Below are positions 55,413 through 64,000 of a stretch of 64,000 bases of DNA, piece by piece. The notes under the pieces are model-generated. The model was not told where the DNA came from. It was given only the letters and a program-made list of their open reading frames with translations, and did no database searches. Positions within the stretch are counted from its first letter, which is position 1. The number at the start of each line of letters is the position of its first letter. Location: assembly GCA_910593695.2 (NCBI GenBank), contig OU343055.1, positions 14,865,150 through 14,929,149 of the forward strand. Direction: 5' to 3'. A program made the translations under genes and the position numbers. The stretch is from Ocypus olens. Its lineage: Eukaryota; Arthropoda; Insecta; Coleoptera; Staphylinidae.

Positions 55413-55607
55413 TTGACGTACATAATAAATGAGGCATTTATAACGGGATTTTTTTTAAAAGGAAGCAATTTTTGCTCTAATTTACAAAAAAATAATAATA
55501 GGCCCGATATTAATAACTATAGGCCTATTTCTATAATCTCATTTTTTGCCAAAATCTTTGAGAAAGCCATTTTAAATCGTTTAATGTTATATTTAGAAAC
55601 AATATAA
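55413..55607 (+). pseudogene. LINE reverse transcriptase fragment
   Basis: The 64-residue frame contains INNYRPISIISFFAKIFEKA then ILNRLMLYLE. This is the non-LTR reverse transcriptase motif (N-Y-R-P-I-S-L-L-x-x-x-S-K-I-F-E-K-x-I-x-x-R-L). The preceding YIINEAFITGFF matches the usual N-x-S-L-x-x-G-x-F-P helix, but the P-x-x-x-K-x-A-x-V-x-P-x-x-K-K-G-D segment is replaced by KGSNFCSNLQKNNNRPD, so it has degenerated or suffered compensating indels. The fragment stops before the catalytic FADD box. CR1/jockey-like clade is likely. The lead ATG is not the original start. Confidence 0.7.
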
Positions 55608-55639
55608 CATCAAAATTATTATTTTAAATTACATAAAAG

Positions 55640-55860
55640 TTTAAATCTGTTTTAACTGTTTGGGGTTTTGGGATTAAAAAAATCTAAAATCTCGCGAAAT
55701 TTCACAACTTAGATTTTTCTAAAAATTCGAAAACTTCGCAACTTCGAAACTTCAAAACTTCGATTCTTCGAATCTTCATAAAGTTCAAAAAAAGTTCTCT
55801 TGGTTTCTTTGGATTCTTCGAAACTTCGAATATGCGAATAGTTTGCAAAAATGTAGGTTA
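55640..55860. repeat. Short-period CTTCGAAA-type simple repeat
   Basis: AACTTCGAAACTTC and ATTCTTCGAATCTTC variants repeat every 8-12 bp, mainly at 55725-55840. No larger unit is seen. Confidence 0.7.
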
Positions 55861-56290
55861 ATAATGTCATATCTCTCTGGATGAAAGCAACGTATATTAA
55901 GTAATGGAATTTTATATCTTTGATAGAACCTCAAAAGTTTTCCCCAGACTTTTCCGCGGTCTTCCCTCCGTTTCCATCATAAATAGACGTTACGGATACC
56001 AATTAAATAAAACTTTCCCTTTGCGGCGTTAGGTAAAAACGGATTTTTTAACATTGTAGGTTTACACGTTGATTCTCACTTAACACGGGTCTCTCATTCA
56101 GATGTACTTGCTGACAAACTGTGCTCCAACATCAATCTCGTGTTTACTTATTAACTTATTTTAATAATTTCTGTTAATATGTCTGTAATTATGCGTTAAG
56201 TCCTAATGTCTCATGTACCTGTTTAAACACTAAATGTTTTTTTTTATTTTAATATCTATCATGGTTATTAATACTAAACTCAACATTTTT
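55861..56290. other. AT-rich spacer
   Basis: No repeat, terminus or coding signal recognised between the CTTCGAAA repeat and the satellite. Confidence 0.35.
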
Positions 56291-58880
56291 TGCATGCATT
56301 TTTTCCTGAGTAATTGAAAATTTCAGTAGAAAAATTGAACCTCTCGATTTAAAAAAATTCATAAAAAATTATCACGCTAGGGATTAGCTTCAAAATATTC
56401 AAATATACTCAGAATTGATGTATTGTTGCCATAATAAAAAAAACAACCGTCGCACTGCACCAGGAAACAAAATATCAAGACGCCAAACAAGAATTGCAGT
56501 AGAAAAATTTCACCTCAAAATTTAAAAAAATTCTTAAAAAATTACCACGCTAGAGATTAGCTTCAGAATCTCCAAATATACTCAGAATTCATGTATTTTT
56601 GCTATAATAAAAAAACAACCATCGCACTGCAGCAGGAAACAAAATGACAACACACTAAAAAAGACTTGCAGCAGAAAAATTGCACATCAAGATTTAAAAA
56701 AATTCTTAAAAAATTATCACGCAGGGGATTAGCTTCAAAATCTCCAAATATACTCAGAATTAATGTATTTTTGCTATAATAAAAAAAAACCGTCGCACTG
56801 CAGCATAAAACAAAATGGCAAGACTCCAAATAAGAATGCAGTAGAAAATATTGAATCTCCCGATCTAAAATATTCTTAAAAAATTATCACGCTTGGGATT
56901 ACCTTCAAAATATTCAAAAATACTCAGAATTGATGTATTGTTGTCATAATAAAAAAAAACAACCGTCGCGCCCCAGATGGAAACAAAATGGCAAGACTTG
57001 CAGCAGAAAAATTGCACCTCAAGATTTAAAAAAATTCTTAAAAAATTACCACGCTAGGGATTAGCTTCAAAATCTCCAAATATACTCGGAATTCATGTAT
57101 TTTTGCTATTATAAAAAAACAACCATTGCACTGCAGCAGGAAACACAATGGCAAGACTCCAAACAAGACTTGCAGCAGAAAAATTGCATCTCAAGATTTA
57201 AAAAAAAAATCTTAAAAAATTATCACGCTAGGTATTAGCTTCAAAATCTCCAAGTATACTGAGAGTTCATGTATTTTTGCTATAATAAAAAAACAACCAT
57301 CGCACTGCAGCAGGAAACACAATGGCAAGACTCCAAACAAGACTTGCAGCAGAAAAATTGCATCTCAAGATTTAAAAAAATTCTTAAAAAATTATCACGC
57401 TTGGAATTAGCTTCAAAATCTCCAAATATACTCAGAATAAATGTATTTTTGCTATAATAAAAAAACAATCATCGCACTCTAGCAGAAAACAAAATGGCAA
57501 GACTCCAAATAAGAATTGCAGTAGAAAATATTGAATCTCGCGATTTAAAAAAATCTTAAAAAATTATCACGCTAGGGATTAGCTTCAAAACCTCCAAATT
57601 TACTGAGAATTAATGTATTTTTGCTATAATAAAAAAACCGTCGCACTGCAGCAGGAAAAAAAAATGGCAAGACTCCAAACAAGAATTGCAGCAGAAAAAT
57701 TGCACCTCAAGATTTAAAAAAATTCTTAAAAAATTACCACGCTAGAGATTAGCTTCAAAATCTCCAAATATACTCAGAATTAATGTATTTTTGCAATAAT
57801 AAAAAAACAACCGTCGCACTGCAGCGGGAAATAAAATGGCAAGACTCCAAACAAGAATTGCATCAAAAAAATTGCACCTCAAGTTTTAAAAAATTCTTAA
57901 AAAATTACCACACTAGAGATTAGCTTCAAAATCTCCAAATATACTCAGAATTCATGTATTTTTGCTATAATAAAAACAACAACCATCGCACTGCAGCAGG
58001 AAACAAAATGGCAAGACTCCAAACAAGAATTGCAACAGAAAAATTGCACCTCAAGATTTAAAAAATTCTTAAAAAATTACCACGCAAGGGATTAGCTTCA
58101 AAATCTCCAAATATACTCAGAATTAATGTATTTTTGCTATAATAAAAAAACAACCATCGCATTCCAGCAGGAAACAAAATGGCAAGTCTCCAAACAAGAA
58201 TTGCAGCAGAAAAATTGCACGTCAAAATTAAAAAAAATTCTTAAAAAATTATCGCGCTTGAGATTATTTTCAAAATCTCCAAATATACTCAGAATGTATG
58301 TATTTTTGCTATAATAAAAAAACAACCGTTGCACTACAACAGGAAACAAAATGGCAAGACTCCAAACAAAACTAGCAGCAGAAAAAATGCACCTCAAGAT
58401 TTAAAAAAATTCTTAAAAAATTACCACGCTAAAGATTGGCTTCAAAATCTCCAAATATACTCAGAATTCATGTATTTTTGCTATAATAAAAAAAAACAGT
58501 CGCACTGCAGCAGGAAACAAAATGGCAAGACTCCAAACAAGACTTGCAGGAGAAAAATTGCACGTTAAGATTTAAAACAATTCTTAAAAAAATATCACGC
58601 GAGGGATTAGCTTCAAAATCTCCAAATATACTCAGAATTAATGTATTTTTGCTATAATAAAAAAAACAACCGTCGCACTGCAGCAGGAAACAAAATGGCA
58701 AGACTCCAAACAAAACTTGCAGCAGAAAAATTGCACCTCAAGATTTACAAAAATTCTTAAAAAATTATCACGCTAGGGATTGGCTTCAAAATCTCCAAAT
58801 ATACTAAGAAATAATATAGTTTTGCTATAATAAAAAAACAACCGTCGCACTCCAGCAGAAAACAAAATGGCAAGACTTTT
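56290..58880 (+). repeat. ~170-bp satellite, about 15 units
   Basis: CGTCGCACTGCAGCAGGAAA recurs at about 170-bp steps, with CAAAATGGCAAGACTCCAAA, GATTAGCTTCAAAATCTCC and ATGTATTTTTGCTATAATAA in each unit. Units are highly similar. Frames on both strands repeat with the unit and are not genes. Order and direction of its boxes match the 47.8-49.8 kb array. Confidence 0.95.
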
Positions 58881-59199
58881 GCAATTATAATGATCTTAAT
58901 TTTAATCTTAATTGTTATTTTTACCAATTATTATTCATTAAAAAATAACTATCTCATCATATTGCCTTGATATTTTAATATATGACTGCATAAAATTACA
59001 GTCTCGGTGTGTGTATAGTTCATCAGATTTACTAGTTCAATTTTTTTTCTGTTAACTTCTATCAATAATAGAGGTATCCTTGTATTATATTGTACATGAC
59101 GTATGTCAATGTACATTAATAAAGAATTTGAATAGATAAACTTGTTTTTAGTTCGATTGCACAATTAATTTAAGTAATACATTATCATTTACATAAAAT

Positions 59200-60450
59200 T
59201 TCTTAAATAATCGAGCCTGTTTTATGAAATGATATTTCGTTTAATTAAAAGACGGAACGTAATGTGATGATTGACGATACGCAAAGCCACGTTCTCTGTA
59301 ATTTCGGTTGATAATGGTAAGGGCTTAAAATAATGAGAAGTGATAACGGTAAGCTGTGTGCCGGGTGTATATTAGGGAACGATGGTCACGATCAAAATAC
59401 GGTTATACCGTTGTACAGGGTGTACGCCGGAAGGAAGAGCTGCTCCGGATGTTGACGCGTACCCTCAACTCAACGGTATCTTTTGGCTTCCTTTGCACCT
59501 CCTGAATAAGCCGTCCTTTGTCTGCAACAAAAACGAGGTTTACGCGCCTCTTTCGCCGGTAATTTATTTAATTGCGCCAGAGATTCGCGGGAGAGGAGAG
59601 GTAAACGCCACGCGGTAAATATACTCGGAAAAAACCCGTATATTTTCTTTATTAAGTTACGGGGAAAAAATATGAAGCCATATTTCAATCGATTTCCTGT
59701 CAATTAATCAAAGGTACTTAAGAATGTTCATAAATTATTGCCGAAGTTTTAAAAGTTTCCGACGTAAAAACGTAGAAGTGGCGCTGTAGCATTGGAGGGG
59801 TGCGGGGCGCTGCCGCCATTTCCTTGTATAAAAAAAATATCGTAAAATATAAATTGGGTTAATGTATTAATTCCCCATTTACCGAACACCTAGGTGCAGT
59901 AAAAAGAAATAAAAGGAAGGATTTCCCGGGGCGAAAAAAGGAGAAAGCGGGGACGATTTGAATAGTGCCGTGGTCCCTAAGCTGTAAAGCAGTGCGCCGC
60001 AATAAAAATATTCAGAGGTGATAGCTCCACACACACACACGCTCGCCCTCGAACAAGAGGGCCGAATAAAACCATAACATTTGCAAGTTAAATGCCATAA
60101 ACAGCGACTGAATACATTTTTTGTTTCCATTTCCCACCTTTCATGGAAGTTTTAATAAATAAAACAAATTCTAGTCGTTTTGTGTTTATTTAAATGAGAG
60201 CAAGGAGGCCGGGATCGTCGGCGTGGGTGGCTGGCATTAGCGTACCGCGGAACCCTTGAGGGTGTTAGGTGCGGTATGCAGATGAACAGATGAGCGTGTA
60301 GCCATGGAGGGCAAGCAGCAAATGGCAGGAGATGATTGATCGGTGAGCTAATTGGATGATCGATGGCCTCCAGTTCATCAAGGCAGTCTCTTGGATGCCC
60401 TTCACTTTCGGAATTAGGGCGCTGCTACGCGTCATCTCTCAAAAACTATA
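59200..60450. other. GC-richer low-copy block
   Basis: No repeat family recognised. A short CA run lies at about 60027-60043. Frames on both strands (59382-59618, 59703-59470, 60130-59879) overlap and lack domains. Confidence 0.4.
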
Positions 60451-60679
60451 GCCGCTGATATATTAAGGGGAGCCCTTGCGTCGATAAAAACCTGAGCCGT
60501 TTACCTAAAATCGTTAAGCTATTAATTTTGTTTTTTTTACTACTTTCCACAGACTCCAGCAAATACATGCTAAAAACAGTAATATAATGAGCAAAAACTG
60601 TAAAATAAGAAATCTCATTGTTTTACTGTTTTTGGTATAATAAGTCGATTATCAATCCAAAGTAGAAAAATATTAATTA

Positions 60680-61290
60680 TAATTTCCTGACGAATAGTTG
60701 CATAAAGTAATATCGCATTTTCTCGTGAATACATATGGCACATATATTTGTTTCTGGAGTAATTCGGAATTTGGAATCGGCGCCGTGACACGTCAATTGG
60801 ACGTAACTAAAATGATTTGCAGGGCGGTGGGCGCGCATGCAAGGGAATGCGGCGTGACCTTTTATGGCCAGTTTCTAATCATGACCGTTCACAAGAGAGG
60901 TCTGACATTCGCTATATCTCGTTATGTGCAGCATATTGAATGCATTGATGGAGTCCGGTGTGCGGTTCCCTTATTGTATCAGGACTTGCATTGAGAGTGC
61001 GGTCAAACTTCGCAGGTGCTGCTGAATGTGTGTATTGGAAACCGCCGTCTGAAGCCGTTTGAAGCCGTCACGTGGGACAAAGGGAGCACTTGTAGCTCCT
61101 TACATGCCCCTATATACACACCTACGTATACATTTGTGTATGTACACACGTCCATGTAAACGCGATGCATATATTGACCAGAATTCTACTAAATTCCGTG
61201 AATTGTTACTTGGAATTATGTTCGTTATGCGCTCGCCGGAAATCTATATTGCTTACGTGCTTTCTGCGACTGCCTTTTTCTTTATCTAAT
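60680..61290. other. GC-richer low-copy segment
   Basis: A 98-residue plus-strand frame (60698-60994) is open but carries no recognisable motif. Its sequence is neither repetitive nor transposon-like. I cannot tell a short exon from chance. Confidence 0.3.
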
Positions 61291-62210
61291 GATCAATCTA
61301 TACCGAATGCAGTAATACACCCCCTGTACAAATTACAAAGCAGTGCCTTATATATTATACTTTGTTTCTTAAATAGCCAAATGAAGCTTAAATTTCGCAG
61401 GTGAATAAAAAAGTACACTTATATGTACATTATCTAACAAAATCTTTAAAATATAATTCTTCTTCTTTAGATTATATCGCCATCTAATGAAGGTTGGAAA
61501 CAATAATTGCTAAATAATGTATGGGCATCCAGTCCGGTCTAATCCCTAATATTTAATCAACAGCTTTATTTGTTGTTGCAAAAGACGTTCCCTAAGTATG
61601 CAGTTTTCCTTTGCTTATATTTCACTATAAGTTGTTGATCTTGCTGCATGCGCTGGAGTCTCTTCTGATGCAGGATCTTCATGAGCTCTGTTCTGCCAAA
61701 CGCTTTTTTATGGTCTATGTTGCGTTATGTAGGTTATTTATATACAGTTTTTTTTTAATATAGAGCCCGAGCGCTTCTGCCGAAACAAGTAGATTTTTGT
61801 TATTTATCCCGCATTTTCTAAAGCACTTAAAAAAAATGACTTTAGTGAGCCGATGTGGAATGTTTGGAGCTACCTATCACTATCTTTACTGCAAGTTAGT
61901 TTAATAGCAGTATTTATTCCATAAGGCAAATTTACTAGCCACTAGTAAACTAGTTCTCTAGTGGTTAATAAAGTTGAAAGATTTCAACATTACTAGCTCA
62001 GCTAATACACTAATTATATCTATTTAACAACGACCATTGGATAAATCAGTGCGCTAGTAGCTTATTGTAAAACAGCCTTAAGAATTTTGAGTAGCACTTT
62101 AAGAATATGGTACTTATAGTGAGTAATAATTATTAGTTACATAGCTGATATGTACAGAGTTGACAGTTACGAACTCCTCAGTCTGTGAGTACAAGCAATT
62201 TGCCAAATTT
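61291..62210. other. AT-rich spacer
   Basis: Nothing firm. A small imperfect hairpin around TTACTAGCCACTAGTAAACT lies near 61936. Confidence 0.3.
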
Positions 62211-62227
62211 GCAAGAAGTTGTTTACA

Positions 62228-62465
62228 ATGAGTAGAAATTATTTGAATCAAAAAGAACTTGAAGCAGAATTAAACACTTTCTGACTTTAAGGTAGAAATT
62301 TCGGATGAAGAATCAAGTAAAACCTCATACCATATTAGTGGTATTGAAGATGTGCGCTGTGAAAATGAAAGTGAATTGGAGATCGCTGCTGCAGAAATCT
62401 CCAAAGGCGAAGATAAAGATGATTCTGAGCAACCACGAGACGTTTGCAATTTGTCGCTAAATTAG
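62228..62465 (+). pseudogene. piggyBac-like transposase N-terminal remnant, frameshifted
   Basis: An ATG at 62228 opens MSRNYLNQKELEAELNT. A one-base frameshift at about 62278-62280 moves the continuing acidic stretch (SDFKVEISDEESSKTSYHIS) into another frame, which stays open to a stop at 62463. The layout of a short L-x-x-x-E-L-E-x-x-L helix then S-D-F-x-x-E-I-S-D-E-E is like N termini of piggyBac-family transposases. The acidic tract runs on (ENESELEIAAAEIS). The catalytic DDD domain and the cysteine-rich C terminus are absent. No TTAA pair was matched around it, and a hAT-like end follows at 62483. Confidence 0.45.
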
Positions 62466-62482
62466 GGAGAGGTTATCTAAAC

Positions 62483-62560
62483 CAGTGTTTCTCAACCTCT
62501 ATTCACTAATGGCCCGCAAAAAGAAGTTGATTACATCCATGGGCCCCCTTCCCTCTGTAC
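62483..62560 (+). mobile_element. hAT-like terminus
   Basis: CAGTGTTTCTCAACCTCTAT is a close match to the CAGTGTTTCTCAA start common to hAT (Charlie/hobo-type) elements. The opposite end was not found in the remaining sequence. Confidence 0.5.
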
Positions 62561-62639
62561 AAAATTAAATTCAATTTTTTTAATTACATTATTTTTGAAA
62601 AATAAAATACCCAGTGTGTGGAATTTAGATGATACTGGA

Positions 62640-63960
62640 TACTACCGTCAAAAGTTTTAGTATTTATTGAATAGTTTAGCAGAAAAACAATATTTAAAAT
62701 TGATTTCATGAATGAATTAATCTTTTCTTTTTGAATATTCAGAAATCTGGCGTTGGGGTGTTTGTAGATTTTTGCAGAAAAATAATTATGACTGCGTTTT
62801 AAGGAAATTGGAAAGTTCCAAGTCGATTGCAATTGTTATTATATTTTTTTAGCAAATAGAATGTATTTAATTTATATTCAACCTTACGCTCTAGCGTTCC
62901 CAAAAATGTTTCGAAATTCACCGGCAGGGTGTGTGTAGATTGTTGCAGAAAAATTATTATGACTGCGTTTTGGGGATATTGGAAAAGTTCCAAGTCGATA
63001 CAATTTTTTTTATATATTTTTTTCAAACCATACAAATTTTCAAGATTGTTAAAATCCTACTCTTACTTCTATTCGCAAGCGATTATTTTGAAATCTAGGG
63101 ATGTGGGATTTATGGATTTTTGCAAAATTTTAATTATAATAGTTTTTTAGTAAATTTGAAAAGTGTTAAGACGTTGACAATTGTTTCTATATTTATTTCA
63201 AGGCATAAAATATTTTAAAATTTTTACTCTGTTCTCAAACGATTATCTAAAAATCAAACGTGTTTGACAAAATCATAATTCCTAATTTGTTTTGAGTAAA
63301 TCAATAAAGTTTCAAGTCGATGGAAATTGTTTTAACATTTTGTTCGCTGTCAAGATGTTATATAGCTTTTTTACGTGGAGTCATTTCGAAATCTAGGTAA
63401 GAATTTTTCTATTTTTTTTTTGTATAAACTCATATACTGGGTGCTGTAAAAATTGCGGATTAACTCAATGGTACGTTGTCGATGATTACTTCGAGAGTAT
63501 GGAAAAAATCGGTATTGTATTTTTTCGAAGATATGAAGAGTTGATTTTCCCATTAAAAAAAACCAGTAGATTTATTTGAATGCGAAAATCAATTATTTAA
63601 CATTTAAATTATCGCATTTGAAAATACCAACTGTATATAATATTGACAAGCATGAAAGTATGTATCTCTGAAAAAATTATTTGATGAGCTGGAGTGTAAA
63701 TAATTAATGTTATGCAAATTTTTAGCAATGAAATAATTTACACTAAACTCTTCATATCTTCGAAAAAATACAATACCTATTTTTTTCATTATTTTTTCTA
63801 TACTCTCGAAGTAATCATCGACAACATACCATTGAGTTAATCCGCCATTTTTACAACACCTTGTATAAATATATTTTTAGTAAATTTAAAAATTCCAAGT
63901 CGTTAGCAATTGTTTTTAAATGCTTCCAAGCGAATAGGGATTTAAAAAAATTAAACGCCA
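62640..63960 (+). repeat. ~175-bp satellite, diverged, broken by a MITE
   Basis: GGGGTGTTTGTAGATTTTTG and related phrases recur near 62755, 62925 and 63098, each followed by AAGTTCCAAGTCGATTGCAA-type text. The unit resumes after the MITE at 63880 (AATTCCAAGTCGTTAGCAAT). Related copies lie at 1650-1870. Confidence 0.75.
63437..63863. mobile_element. 427-bp TA-flanked foldback MITE
   Basis: TA at 63435-63436 and 63864-63865 flanks CTGGGTGCTGTAAAAATTGC and, on the other strand, CAAGGTGTTGTAAAAATGGC. Arms of about 110 bp continue through GTTGTCGATGATTACTTCGA and TTCGAAGATATGAAGAGT. There is no coding sequence. It is inserted in the ~175-bp satellite. Confidence 0.85.
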
Positions 63961-64000
63961 CACTTTCTTTCCGGATATTTCTCGTGAAATCTAGAATTTT

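Noticed and set aside
56602..58713. Many similar frames on both strands (CCSA-V-F-Y-Y-S-K-N-like and YFCYNKK-like)
   Set aside because: They recur with the 170-bp satellite unit and exist on both strands, so they are not genes.

Overview
The window looks like a gene-free, repeat-saturated piece of an insect (arthropod) nuclear genome. It is strongly AT-rich. It carries TA-flanked mariner-type elements beginning with CAGGGTG, TTAA-flanked piggyBac-type miniature elements, hAT-like ends, LINE 3' ends with TTA/TAA tails, tRNA-derived SINEs, a Crypton-type recombinase remnant and many satellite arrays with monomers near 105, 145, 170 and 200 bp. A beetle or another large-genome insect would fit, but the sequence alone does not fix the order. 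I found no host protein-coding gene, rRNA gene or intact cellular tRNA gene, and no CRISPR array. The only protein-like stretches I recognise are transposon fragments. The longest is a 150-residue ORF that looks like an internally deleted tyrosine recombinase.

Layout. 1-9.6 kb: satellites, an AATCGATTA-rich tandem duplication, small DNA transposons, LINE remnants, and a mariner element (7768-9302) nested inside an older repeat. 9.6-13.7 kb: GC-richer low-copy DNA. 13.8-17.6 kb: a 3.28-kb element with 117-bp inverted termini and a 6-bp target duplication. It is filled with a T-rich minisatellite and inserted into a foldback repeat that reappears intact at 54.2 kb. 18.3-19.1 kb: GC-richer block. 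19.6-29.2 kb: mariner remnant, satellite array, foldback elements, the minisatellite again in opposite orientation, and a 200-bp satellite. 29.8-33.3 kb: hairpins, a GC-rich 70-bp repeat and an 895-bp near-perfect palindrome. 33.7-34.8 kb: GC-richer block. 36.2-42.1 kb: a 168-bp satellite interrupted by a foldback element and a SINE, then pogo-like, LINE and mariner fragments. 42.8 kb: a hammerhead-ribozyme-like core. 43.1-44.5 kb: GC-richer block. 44.8-50.9 kb: SINE, hairpins, foldback element, 172-bp satellite, LINE tail. 51.7-55.6 kb: GC-richer block, Harbinger-like and hAT-like pieces, Crypton and LINE fragments. 56.3-58.9 kb: a 15-unit 170-bp satellite related to the one at 48 kb. 59.2-61.3 kb: GC-richer block. 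62.2-64 kb: piggyBac-like and hAT-like fragments and a ~175-bp satellite interrupted by another TA-flanked foldback element.

Taken together the region resembles an intergenic or intronic gene desert. A few GC-richer islands, perhaps regulatory, lie between layers of nested insertions. Several nests are clean enough to read target-site duplications from an empty copy elsewhere in the window. Two structures deserve most attention: the satellite-filled 3.28-kb element with its 6-bp duplication, and the hammerhead-like RNA fold at 42,831-42,870.
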